Origin: Lachnospiraceae bacterium
Lineage (GTDB): Bacteria; Bacillota; Clostridia; Oscillospirales; Ruminococcaceae
Direction of reading: 5' to 3'
Assembly (NCBI GenBank): GCA_023664705.1
Contig: JAMPFE010000073.1
Location: 1-9,736, forward strand
Length of the DNA: 9,736 nt
The position numbers and the translations under genes were made by a program. Position 1 is the first letter of the stretch. Each line of letters opens with the position of its first letter. The notes beneath the pieces were generated by a model that searched no databases, was not told the DNA's origin, and saw only the letters and a list, made by a program, of their open reading frames with translations. Below are positions 1-6,127 of the stretch, in pieces.

Positions 1-278
1 AAAACAAATGTTCCGCGTGGAACATCTCGGCAAAAATCGCGGACGGTATAATCGCCGCCCTCGCGTATCGGGGAACGTCTGAAACCGTGACGTTTCAGAT
101 ACTCGCCCCAAACGTGGTTTGCGGACGGCATATCGCACATCTCAAAGCCTTGCTTGCACATACCGGCATAGGTTTCCTCCCACGATTGGTCTAACGCGAT
201 AGAAATAGCGCGAACAGTGCAGTCGCCTACAGATTTTCCGCGCGGGTTTGGGTTTACTTGTTCAAATAAATGTTTCAT
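1..278 (-). CDS. Cysteine-peptidase-like phage protein, 3' end cut by window edge
   Basis: An open frame runs from ATG at 278 off the left edge, giving 92 visible residues. It begins MKHLFEQVNPNPRGKSVGDC and continues with TVRAIS, then a W-E-E-T-Y segment and an S-A-N-x-V-W segment. I recognise this pattern from small Clostridia phage proteins that look like papain-fold (C39/NlpC-type) cysteine peptidases. Cys20 in the GDC motif would be the nucleophile, and the partner His is expected beyond the window. A peptidase activity is inference; the protein could also be a non-catalytic relative. The gene starts 20 nt after a terminator stem and has no recognisable Shine-Dalgarno sequence in its AT-rich leader. 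A TATAAT lies 6 nt before the ATG (290-285), but I see no good -35 at normal spacing. It is probably not part of the tail/lysis operon. Confidence 0.8.
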   Translation of the reverse strand, partial: MKHLFEQVNPNPRGKSVGDCTVRAISIALDQSWEETYAGMCKQGFEMCDMPSANHVWGEYLKRHGFRRSPIREGGDYTVRDFCRDVPRGTFV

Positions 279-289
279 AATAAAATTAT

Positions 290-329
290 AAAACAAAAAG
301 AGGATTTCCAACATTTGGTAAATCCTCTT
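290..329 (-). terminator. Rho-independent terminator ending the tail/lysis operon
   Basis: A perfect 10-bp inverted repeat (AAGAGGATTT at 298-307 and AAATCCTCTT at 320-329) encloses a 12-nt loop. The loop can add a CCA/TGG pairing with one bulged base. On the minus strand it is followed by CTTTTTGTTTT, a U-rich tract. It lies about 30 nt after the stop of the last operon gene (361) and directly before the start of the next gene. Confidence 0.85.
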
Positions 330-360
330 AAATTATTCATAAAAACCTGCAAGAAAACCG

Positions 361-570
361 TTAAAAATCTTTCCTAATCCTTTTGATTTTTCGCCGTACG
401 GATTTTGAAAGACTGCTTACTTTGCTTGTGCTCCAGTAATTGTCAAGCTCTATCTGGATATGGCTTTTATGCCGCGAACGCTGATTGAAATATTTCAGCT
501 CGTCGGGCGTGAAATTACACAAATTGATGAGACTATCCAATTCGGGCTTGGTAAGTTCATAGATTTGCAT
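361..570 (-). CDS. Small basic helix-turn-helix-like phage protein (69 aa)
   Basis: A 69-residue protein starting MQIYELTKPELDSLINLCNF. The region around residues 20-69 (NFTPDELKYFNQRS, then a Ser/Lys/Arg-rich end with KIKRIRKDF) resembles small Clostridia prophage proteins that look like a lone sigma-70 region 4 or LuxR-type HTH. Residues 22-46 would be the helix-turn-helix and the basic tail would add DNA contact. The assignment is from pattern recognition and the usual small hydrophobic HTH positions are not all convincing. Start choice: AGGAAGTGA lies 5 nt before the ATG and overlaps the endolysin stop (575), so translation is probably coupled. It is the last gene before the terminator. 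It could regulate late genes or the next operon, but the sequence does not show a target. Confidence 0.75.
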   Translation of the reverse strand: MQIYELTKPELDSLINLCNFTPDELKYFNQRSRHKSHIQIELDNYWSTSKVSSLSKSVRRKIKRIRKDF

Positions 571-574
571 TATT

Positions 575-1525
575 TCACTTCCTGTTTTTTAATATTTCGT
601 TTACGCGCTTTTGGACTTTATTATAGTCATACCCCGCGTTGGTAAGCCGCATTTTGCGCTCCTGACCGTTGCCCCAAAGTCCGTTTATGACCTCTCGCGC
701 AAGCTCGTCGACGGTTTTCTTTGTGTCGGGCACACCGAGCAGCTCATTGACGCGCTTCTGCACGTCGCCGTAGGAATATCCCGCCGCCGCGAGCTTATCC
801 TTTCGCTCCCGGCCGTTGCCCCAAAGTCCGTTTATGACCTCTTGCGCAAGCTCGTCGACGGTTTTCTTCGCGTTGGACAGCAAATCCTCATTTGAATTTC
901 CGCCCGGCCCGTGCGCCGAATACCACGCCGCGGTTTCCGCGGGATAGTCAACATAGCACACGTCCGCGTCGATCTGCATACCCGCCGAATAACAAAGCCC
1001 GGACTGCCAGAGCTTCTGACCGTATTGGCGCGGATTGCTCGTCCAATGCGCGAGCCACAAGTCGGTGTGCCCGAGTATTCTGTCTTTTTCGAGATATGTT
1101 TCAAGCCAGCTCGGATTTGTGTAAATGCCGCTCGGATAACCCAAACGCTCTACCTCGTCTATAAACGCGAGCGCGATATCGGTTGCCGCCTTTTTGCCGA
1201 GATTAGCTATCTGCATTTCCTCCGCGTCAAAAAATACGGGGTACTTGGGCAGCGGGAACTGCTTGATTTGTTCCACGCAGAACCGCGCTTCCTTTTTCGC
1301 TTCCTCGACGCTCACGGCGCAAGAATAGTGATAAAATCCGTAATCGATACCCTGCGCGATACAGCCGTTTACGTGCCTGTTCAGCAAGCTGTCGACCGAC
1401 TGCTTATGCGAACCCGTCCCGGTTACGCTTGCGCGGATTATCGCGAACTTTATGCCGTCGGCTTTGAGCTTTTCGTAATTCAGCCCCTGCTGACAATAGC
1501 TGATGTCTACGCCTTTTACTTCCAT
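575..1525 (-). CDS. Endolysin: GH25 lysozyme with two Cpl-7 wall-binding repeats
   Basis: This 316-residue N-acetylmuramidase would cleave the glycan strand of the host wall at the end of infection. Residues 1-200 form a GH25 domain: GVDIS with Asp7, GFYHYS at 63-68, YPVFFDAEE with Asp100 and Glu102 as catalytic acids, GIYTNP at 133-138, LWLAHW at 156-161 and QIDADV at 184-189. A Gly/Ser/Asn-rich linker (about 205-218) leads to two Cpl-7 (CW_7) repeats at about 220-263 and 269-312, each with K-K-T-V-D-E-L-A and INGLWGNG. Cpl-7-type repeats bind peptidoglycan independently of choline. There is no signal peptide, so release depends on the holin. GGAGG lies 7 nt before the ATG, inside the end of the holin gene, with a 2-nt gap between the genes. 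Length and domain order are normal for the family. Confidence 0.96.
   Translation of the reverse strand: MEVKGVDISYCQQGLNYEKLKADGIKFAIIRASVTGTGSHKQSVDSLLNRHVNGCIAQGIDYGFYHYSCAVSVEEAKKEARFCVEQIKQFPLPKYPVFFDAEEMQIANLGKKAATDIALAFIDEVERLGYPSGIYTNPSWLETYLEKDRILGHTDLWLAHWTSNPRQYGQKLWQSGLCYSAGMQIDADVCYVDYPAETAAWYSAHGPGGNSNEDLLSNAKKTVDELAQEVINGLWGNGRERKDKLAAAGYSYGDVQKRVNELLGVPDTKKTVDELAREVINGLWGNGQERKMRLTNAGYDYNKVQKRVNEILKNRK
666..868 (-). repeat. Near-identical direct repeat encoding the two Cpl-7 modules
   Basis: Bases 666-721 and 813-868 match at 55 of 56 positions by hand alignment (the difference is at 695/842), with a period of 147 bp or 49 codons. Synonymous positions are also conserved, which suggests a recent duplication or gene conversion of the wall-binding module. 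The flanking parts of the two modules are more diverged. Confidence 0.9.
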
Positions 1526-1527
1526 AG

Positions 1528-1737
1528 TTATTCCTCCTTGTTACTGCCGTTTGAGCCGTCCGCGAGACCCTCGCCGAGAACGTACCCGACGACCGCCGCG
1601 CCGCTCAATATTGAGCCGCTCACTTTGTCGGCGGTTTCCTGTTGTCCGCCGAATATCACGATAAGCCCCGCGATAAATCCCGCGAGAGCCACCCATAGTT
1701 TACGGCTTGTCAGTTTGCGTTTCCAATCAATCTTCAT
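1528..1737 (-). CDS. Phage holin (69 aa)
   Basis: A 69-residue protein with a short basic N-terminus (MKIDWKRKLTSRKLW) and two hydrophobic segments, about 14-30 (LWVALAGFIAGLIVIFG) and 39-58 (SGSILSGAAVVGYVLGEGL). It ends in a charged C-terminus rich in Gly, Ser, Asn and Glu. The INWKRKL-type start, the two membrane spans and the VLGEGL motif fit a common Firmicutes phage holin family. It would form lesions in the cytoplasmic membrane that let the GH25 endolysin encoded immediately downstream reach the wall. Its ATG overlaps the end of the preceding gene by 11 nt. The ribosome binding site AAGGAGG lies inside that gene, 9 nt before the start, so the two are translationally coupled. Confidence 0.9.
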   Translation of the reverse strand: MKIDWKRKLTSRKLWVALAGFIAGLIVIFGGQQETADKVSGSILSGAAVVGYVLGEGLADGSNGSNKEE

Positions 1738-2059
1738 CTTCGTCTTCCTCCTTAAGCTGTTCGGGCAGAGATATGCAATCGTTGTACAGCGCAGTCGCTA
1801 TATCGTTGCCCCCTAAATTGTGATACGCGGTGTAAGCCCTGCGCAGGCTTTCCTTTGCGTAAATCGGACAGTATTTTCTAGCCGTGTATTTATCGTGACA
1901 GCGTATGATTTCAAGCCTTAAAAGGCACTGTACGCCGTCCTCGATATTCGCTTCGTCCTGCGTTCGCGCGGTTTTCTTTCGGGCGTGATTGGTGTACAGA
2001 ATATTGAAAACCGTCACCGCGCCCGTTATCAGCGCGACGATAATTGCCGTAATATCCAT
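1727..2059 (-). CDS. One-helix membrane protein next to holin (110 aa)
   Basis: The start at 2059 was chosen because AGAGGTG lies about 6 nt upstream. The frame stays open further upstream to another ATG at 2089, but that reading runs back into the preceding gene and has no ribosome binding site. The protein begins MDITAIIVALITGAVTVFNI, one membrane segment at about 3-22. A basic stretch (HARKKTART) follows and points to an N-out/C-in topology. The soluble part (residues 35-100) has three Cys and a Y-T-A-R-K-Y-C-P-I-Y segment, and the end is acidic (EEDEDED). Similar proteins sit before holins in Clostridia prophages. It may be a holin partner, an anti-holin or a tail-to-membrane protein. I do not recognise a characterised family. 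The acidic end is encoded by the same bases that form the holin ribosome binding site. Confidence 0.85.
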   Translation of the reverse strand: MDITAIIVALITGAVTVFNILYTNHARKKTARTQDEANIEDGVQCLLRLEIIRCHDKYTARKYCPIYAKESLRRAYTAYHNLGGNDIATALYNDCISLPEQLKEEDEDED

Positions 2060-2069
2060 TTTTTCACCT

Positions 2070-2741
2070 CTATCCCACCCGTATCGCAAAACCGCCGTCC
2101 TTCACGTCTCCCGATACATATCTGTAATATTTCCCGTCAATGCAAAATGTCTGATTTGTGCCCGAAAACGGGGTTGAGCAAACGATGTACAAGTCCTTGA
2201 ACACACATCCGCCGTAGATGTCGGGCGCTTTTACGAGTGACACTCCGGTGTCGGCGTCCCTGTTTGCCGTAAGGCGGTACTCTTTTCCTTCGACGAAGCC
2301 GTCGGCATAATAATCATACGGGTAGGCGCCGGATGAGCTGTTACTGTGATAATCGATCGCTTTGTCCTCGCCTTTTTCGTTTTCGGCGATTATTGTCGTC
2401 AATTTTAAGGCACTGTCGCTTTTGCGTATGCCAACAGCTACCGACGCTTTGCCGAACGCGATATCCAAGCAATAGGTATTGTTGGAGGTCCATGGCACAG
2501 TGTTGTGGATGCTGCTTGAGCTCTTCGCCGCAATTCCACCTATGTCCGAAACCACCCATACGACGGAGCCGTCGGCACAAAACGCGAAATAAGCTTCGCT
2601 GTTTGGCTTGCGGACATATTGTACGTCGCTAGTACTCGAGGACTGCTCCCAGCCGAGCTCCTCCGCCAGTGCCGCGGCGAACGCCTTGGCGAGGTCGTTC
2701 CGGCTGCCCTGTTTTCCTATGGAAATAGTTTTGAAATACAT
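2070..2741 (-). CDS. Tail-tip/fibre-type protein, paralogue of the preceding gene (223 aa)
   Basis: The start at 2741 is set by GGAGG 7 nt upstream, within the end of the previous gene (stop at 2744). The frame is open further upstream to 2771, but that has no ribosome binding site. The protein begins MYFKTISIGKQGS. It parallels residues 120-310 of the upstream neighbour in order: AFAAALAEELGW (20-31) with ALAAALAEETGW; YCLDIAFGKASVAVGIR (90-106) with YYLDVFQNTDKTVTAFGVR; IIAENEKGED with ILANDGGED; and CVFKDLYIVC (179-188) with TVFKNVFLM. It lacks the neighbour's N-terminal anchor and Gly-rich linker, so it consists of the shared domain only. The location between the hub and lysis genes suggests a tail-tip, receptor-binding or fibre-head role; this is inference. 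No enzyme motif is visible. Confidence 0.85.
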   Translation of the reverse strand: MYFKTISIGKQGSRNDLAKAFAAALAEELGWEQSSSTSDVQYVRKPNSEAYFAFCADGSVVWVVSDIGGIAAKSSSSIHNTVPWTSNNTYCLDIAFGKASVAVGIRKSDSALKLTTIIAENEKGEDKAIDYHSNSSSGAYPYDYYADGFVEGKEYRLTANRDADTGVSLVKAPDIYGGCVFKDLYIVCSTPFSGTNQTFCIDGKYYRYVSGDVKDGGFAIRVG

Positions 2742-2743
2742 TG

Positions 2744-3829
2744 TCATTCCTCCGTTTCCGCGAACTCGCACACGCCGTCGTCCGATACGACGTCTCCCGC
2801 GAGTGCGCTGCCTACTATAACAGTGACGTCCCTCTCTCTCGTTGGACGATGATAGGGAAGAGCCAATATCGGCTGAGTACTGTCATATTTGGCGTTGTAT
2901 ACCGTCACGAAGCGCTCTCCGTTGATAACGAACTGCTCTGCCGGTATTGGTCGGGCGGGACACAAGGACATCAAGAAAACGTTTTTGAATACCGTTTCCC
3001 GCGCCGTGTCCGGCAGTGCAAATACCGATACGCATTTTGAACCCGTGCAAGGGGTCGCGTATGTAACAATATCGCAGCTCGCCTCATCACGTTTTAAAAA
3101 ATAAAGCGTGCTTTTGTACGTCACAATATCAATATCTTCTCCGCCGTCATTCGCGAGGATAAACGTTAAATTAACGTCATCGCTCCCGCTCCTTACGCCG
3201 AAAGCCGTCACCGTTTTGTCGGTGTTTTGGAACACGTCAAGATAATACGGCGAAGCGCCGCTTATGTACTGAAAATTGTCTTCTCCCGGAGCGACGTTGA
3301 CGTTGTTTGCGGTGTAAACATAATTGCTCGTAAAATGATACCCCACCCCGCCGTCCTTTAAGACCGTCACGCCGTCGCTTTGAAGCTCCCAGCCCGTTTC
3401 CTCGGCAAGCGCCGCTGCGAGAGCCTGCGGCAAGCCGTTCGTGCTGTCTATCGGTATGGATTTCACGCCGACGCTGCTGTCAACGAACTCCGCCGTGCCG
3501 CAGTACACGCCGACATCGGCGGTCGTATTTTCGCCGCCACCGCCGCTCGTTTCGCCGGACGGTGACGGCTGCTTAAAATTTGGCGCGGCGTAGGGCGTTC
3601 CCGTACACTGCACCTTGCCCGTGCCGAGAAGATACACCGTGCCGTTCGCGTCGAGCAAGACCTCTCCGCCGTTCGGCGGTATCTCCGCGACGTTGTCCGC
3701 GTTAGGCTCGATGTTCGGGTAAATGCTCGCGTAGAGCGTCCCCGCGCCGAGGTTCTTTACCGCCGCGTTTTGTCCGCCTAAGCCGTCGACGCGGACTTCC
3801 GTGCCCGTTAGGGTTATTGATTTTATCAC
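2744..3829 (-). CDS. Tail-tip/fibre-type protein with N-terminal anchor domain (361 aa)
   Basis: GTG start at 3829, with AAGGAGG 9 nt upstream. Residues 1-85 form a compact beta-rich domain (ITLTGTEVRVDGLGGQNAAV, then LYASIYPNIEPNADN, then GTVYLLGTGKVQCTGT). I have seen this domain at the N-terminus of many Clostridia phage tail proteins, where it probably attaches to the tail tip. Residues 86-105 are a Pro/Ser/Gly/Thr linker with GGGG. Residues 106-315 form a domain shared with the next gene. The C-terminus (about 316-361) has no counterpart there. The position directly after the hub protein fits a receptor-contacting or fibre-like role, but no binding partner can be read from the sequence. 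The stop codon is 2 nt from the start of its paralogue. Confidence 0.88.
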   Translation of the reverse strand: MIKSITLTGTEVRVDGLGGQNAAVKNLGAGTLYASIYPNIEPNADNVAEIPPNGGEVLLDANGTVYLLGTGKVQCTGTPYAAPNFKQPSPSGETSGGGGENTTADVGVYCGTAEFVDSSVGVKSIPIDSTNGLPQALAAALAEETGWELQSDGVTVLKDGGVGYHFTSNYVYTANNVNVAPGEDNFQYISGASPYYLDVFQNTDKTVTAFGVRSGSDDVNLTFILANDGGEDIDIVTYKSTLYFLKRDEASCDIVTYATPCTGSKCVSVFALPDTARETVFKNVFLMSLCPARPIPAEQFVINGERFVTVYNAKYDSTQPILALPYHRPTRERDVTVIVGSALAGDVVSDDGVCEFAETEE

Positions 3830-3848
3830 TTTTTTGTACCTCCTTGTT

Positions 3849-5561
3849 TTAGTTTATTTTATTTCCGTTGACATACAAAGCGCCGTTTTCAAGGCGCAGG
3901 GATTGACCGCCGAAGCGTATCTCCCCGCCGGACTGCTGTCCTGTGCTGGTGTCGAAACGCGGGCATATTTCAAACGTCCAGCGCTCCCAGGCACCGTTTA
4001 CTTTGTTGTGAACCATTGAAATGCGGCTTGAGTCCCAAATAAACTGTTCTGCTCCATAATTGCCACTAAGCTGAATGTCTATATTGGTCGGAAATATATT
4101 GCATCTTATGGTCTCATCCGTTCCGGCTGCGGAGAAATTAACACCGCCGCTATCGGCAAGCGATATGTTCATATACCCGCGGGCAGGAAAATATGCGCTC
4201 GGAACAACTCCGAATATCTTGCCGTTCGAGGAAACAAGTTGGTCGCTTGAACTCCCGCCTATCGCGTCAAGCCGCTTTTCTATCTGGCTTTTCGGCTTTA
4301 TCCCGCTTGTATCGCTTGTGGAACGCGCGGCGGCTTTCATCATTCCGCTCACGCTTGCAGCGGAAGCTTCCGAGCTTGTGTCGGGGCGCTCCGCCGTCAT
4401 ATCCGTGGCGCAGCGTATCTCGTGCTTGTTCGGGTACGTCCACTTGCTGTATGTCACTATCCCGTAGTGGTTGAATTTCGTTTCGTCTATCGAGCCTCCG
4501 CGTTCAAGATACACAAAATCGCCGCATTCCAGCGCGGGATTTCCGATAAACGTTGTTTTAAACGGACAAAAACGCAAATCTTCCGTGTAACCTTGCAAAT
4601 CGTCAAGCGCGGTTTGTATCTGCGCCGTTGTTTTGCCGTCCAGCAGCGGATTGTACTCGAGCTCCATTGTACCGACGAGCGTGTCCGCGGTGAACGTCCA
4701 ATTTGGGTCTTGGGCTTTCATCTGCTCTCCGCTTACGTTCATCAAAAGCGTTGTCGTGCGGACGGACGTGTCTGTAAACTCCGTTGTAATACGCGCGTCG
4801 GGCGGTATCACCGTGCCGTTGTCAGCCTCGAACGCTTCAAGGTCGAAATTCCCCGAAGTGCCGCTTTTGGTGTATTTTATCGGGGTCTGCGCGAGCTCCA
4901 GCGCCCACCAAGTGTGACCGTCTCCGTGATATATCTTTGTACGCGCGTACGAGCCCGTAAGCTCCGCCGCCCACATAATCATATCCCGCGCCGTTTGTAT
5001 CTGCTTTGTATTGAGCGTGACTTTTAATTTTCCGTTCGGGTACGCCGCTATTTCTTCCTCGGAAGTCATAGCATAAACGCCCGTCATACCGCACGCTTGC
5101 TTGTATATCTGATACGGCGTGACGTTCTCCATTGCTATTGAGGGAATGTCAAATTTACTGATGTGCGAGGCGGCGTAAATGGTGAGTATATTCCCCTTTC
5201 GCGTAGAACGCGCGCTGTCCACGAGAAAATGCCCCAAATCAACGCTTTCGCTTGTACCGTCGTCATAATTCAAATAAAAGAAAAAGCGTATCTGCGCGTT
5301 GGTGAGGTTTATATTTATGCCCTCAACGTCGGTGCAGCGCGTGTAGTCTATCTTCACGGAAAGATTTTTCACATACACGCTGCCGTACCCGAATTTCCCG
5401 CCGCTGAATTGGTCGGTTATCGAGAGACTGTTCTGCACGACAGCTCCTTCCGGGATATGGTGAGCCTCTAAAGGGTCGCCCATAAAAAGCGTTCCCGTTA
5501 TCGATACGTCGCGGCTCGGCTTTAGTATCTCCTCTTGAAATTTTGTTGAAACGTTCAGCAT
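3849..5561 (-). CDS. Tail hub / tail-associated protein (570 aa)
   Basis: The start at 5561 was chosen because AAGGGG lies just upstream, overlapping the previous gene's stop at 5573. An in-frame ATG at 5594 lies inside that gene and has no such site. Residues 1-390 look like the gp27-type hub region of siphovirus tail-associated (Tal) proteins: an N-terminal K-P-S-R-D-V-S-I-T-G strand segment, beta-rich sequence to about 130, ILTIYAASHISKFDI (125-139), PYQIYKQACGMTGV (149-162), QTARDMIMWAAELTGSYART (189-208) and NPALECGDFVYL (341-352). Residues 395-445 are Ser/Ala-rich with a K-P-K-S-Q-I-E-K-R-L helix and look like a linker. Residues 446-570 form a separate beta-rich domain ending SLRLENGALYVNGNKIN, a typical tip-protein ending. 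The hub forms the end of the tail tube and the channel for DNA. The C-terminal domain may contact the host or fibres. No peptidase motif is seen. Confidence 0.88.
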   Translation of the reverse strand: MLNVSTKFQEEILKPSRDVSITGTLFMGDPLEAHHIPEGAVVQNSLSITDQFSGGKFGYGSVYVKNLSVKIDYTRCTDVEGININLTNAQIRFFFYLNYDDGTSESVDLGHFLVDSARSTRKGNILTIYAASHISKFDIPSIAMENVTPYQIYKQACGMTGVYAMTSEEEIAAYPNGKLKVTLNTKQIQTARDMIMWAAELTGSYARTKIYHGDGHTWWALELAQTPIKYTKSGTSGNFDLEAFEADNGTVIPPDARITTEFTDTSVRTTTLLMNVSGEQMKAQDPNWTFTADTLVGTMELEYNPLLDGKTTAQIQTALDDLQGYTEDLRFCPFKTTFIGNPALECGDFVYLERGGSIDETKFNHYGIVTYSKWTYPNKHEIRCATDMTAERPDTSSEASAASVSGMMKAAARSTSDTSGIKPKSQIEKRLDAIGGSSSDQLVSSNGKIFGVVPSAYFPARGYMNISLADSGGVNFSAAGTDETIRCNIFPTNIDIQLSGNYGAEQFIWDSSRISMVHNKVNGAWERWTFEICPRFDTSTGQQSGGEIRFGGQSLRLENGALYVNGNKIN

Positions 5562-5572
5562 ATCGACACCCC

Positions 5573-5971
5573 TTACTGCTGAATAAACGAGCATTCAAAC
5601 GACCACAGCGTTTCGCCCGGGTCGTTTTTCGGAAGCACCACGCTCGACGTGCGGGTAGCCTGCGCGTACCCCGTGAACGTCACAAGGCGGTCGCCGCTCG
5701 TGACTTTCGGGCTGAATATCGTCACCTGTATCCACGTCGGCTCTATCGCTTTTAGCAGCGTGTTGAGCTGCTCCGTGGTAAGCGCTTTCCACTTGAATTT
5801 GGGCGACAGCACCCCGCGCCGTATGCGCTTGCGGACAAGCACTCCCGTTTCCGTTCGCGTGCTGTCGGAGCTGTCAAAATCCGCTTCCACATAGTCATAT
5901 TCCGACGGCGTGGGCATTTTTACGCCGTTTATTTTTAGGTATATCTGTGTGCCTTGTGTTTGCGTCGCCAC
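5573..5971 (-). CDS. DUF6711-like tail protein in distal-tail position (132 aa)
   Basis: The start is taken as GTG at 5971. A strong AAGGGAGG lies 8 nt upstream and the mature-looking sequence begins here. Reading further upstream would translate the ribosome binding site and the terminator U-tract. The protein has I-Y-L-K-I-N-G-V-K-M-P-T-P-S-E-Y-D-Y, a central R-R-G-V-L-S-P-K-F-K-W-K-A-L and a C-terminal beta segment TLWSFECSFIQQ. The LKINGVxxPTPSEYD start is what I associate with DUF6711 proteins found just after tape measure genes in Clostridia phages. The position corresponds to the distal tail protein that connects tube and hub in lactococcal-type phages; that role is inference. It is the first gene of the downstream block and lies behind a strong terminator. 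Confidence 0.88.
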   Translation of the reverse strand: MATQTQGTQIYLKINGVKMPTPSEYDYVEADFDSSDSTRTETGVLVRKRIRRGVLSPKFKWKALTTEQLNTLLKAIEPTWIQVTIFSPKVTSGDRLVTFTGYAQATRTSSVVLPKNDPGETLWSFECSFIQQ

Positions 5972-5979
5972 GCCGTTCA

Positions 5980-5988
5980 CCTCCCTTA
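5980..5988 (-). promoter_or_regulatory. Ribosome binding site that fixes the GTG start at 5971
   Basis: TTAAGGGAGG reads on the minus strand just before GTG, with an 8-nt spacer. It begins about 5 nt after the second U-run of the upstream terminator. A transcript that ends at the terminator would therefore lack this site, so expression of the gene needs read-through. Confidence 0.85.
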
Positions 5989-5993
5989 AAAAC

Positions 5994-6036
5994 AAAAAAA
6001 GCCGGCATTACGCACAAACAATGCGTAATGCCGGCT
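5994..6036 (-). terminator. Very strong Rho-independent terminator before the tail-tip genes
   Basis: A perfect 15-bp stem (6000-6014 with 6022-6036, arms AGCCGGCATTACGCA and TGCGTAATGCCGGCT) has a 7-nt loop. On the minus strand it is followed by six more U, then G and five U. It has no T-run on the plus-strand side, so it works only for leftward transcription. It sits directly in front of the ribosome binding site of the gene at 5971. Confidence 0.95.
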
Positions 6037-6080
6037 GAAGCCTTATCACCCTATCGTACAGGGGAGATATTTGATTTTAC
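5994..6080 (-). ncRNA. Predicted small RNA or attenuated leader, about 87 nt
   Basis: The sequence between a near-consensus promoter (6115-6087) and a strong terminator (6036-5994) would give an RNA starting near 6080. It has no open reading frame with a ribosome binding site. The 5' part holds AUCUCCCCU, a C-rich stretch that could pair with GGGGAG-type ribosome binding sites but can also fold as a small CCCU/AGGG hairpin with a 7-nt loop. Just before the terminator, GGC-UUCA-GCC could form a short competing hairpin with the terminator's 5' arm. Either a stand-alone regulatory RNA or an attenuator leader for the tail-tip/lysis genes would fit. Family unknown to me. Confidence 0.6.
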
Positions 6081-6086
6081 GGTTAT

Positions 6087-6115
6087 ATTATATCACAAAT
6101 TGCGGCGTTAGTCAA
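6087..6115 (-). promoter_or_regulatory. Sigma-A promoter, near-consensus, with extended -10
   Basis: The -35 is TTGACT at 6115-6110, the -10 is TATAAT at 6092-6087, and the spacer is exactly 17 nt. TGA precedes the -10, matching the extended TGn form. The expected transcription start is around 6080. It faces the tail-tip genes, but the terminator at 6036-5994 lies between. Confidence 0.88.
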
Positions 6116-6127
6116 GGGGGTTTGCGC

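Noticed and set aside
9..24. Near-palindrome TGTTCCGCGTGGAACA, which on the minus strand resembles a parS (ParB-binding) site at 13 of 16 positions.
   Set aside because: It lies inside a coding frame where the residues (V-P-R-G-T-F) fit the protein family, and three positions differ from the parS consensus. Probably chance.
285..290. TATAAT on the minus strand as a promoter for the cysteine-peptidase-like gene.
   Set aside because: The nearest -35-like hexamer (TTGGAA at 311-306) has only a 15-nt spacer and lies in the terminator loop. A start there would leave no leader. Not listed as a feature.
666..868. Direct repeats as a possible CRISPR or recombination site.
   Set aside because: There are only two copies, and they are in frame and encode the two Cpl-7 protein modules.
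911..1816. A 301-codon open frame on the plus strand opposite the endolysin and holin.
   Set aside because: It is antisense to clear GH25 and holin genes, has no ribosome binding site and no recognisable domain. Long antisense frames are expected with this codon use.
5562..5594. An upstream ATG at 5594 for the hub protein.
   Set aside because: It lies inside the preceding gene with no ribosome binding site. ATG at 5561 follows AAGGGG and the preceding stop codon.
5972..5995. A TTG start at 5995 for the DUF6711-like gene.
   Set aside because: It would translate the terminator U-tract and the ribosome binding site. GTG at 5971 with AAGGGAGG 8 nt upstream is clearly better.
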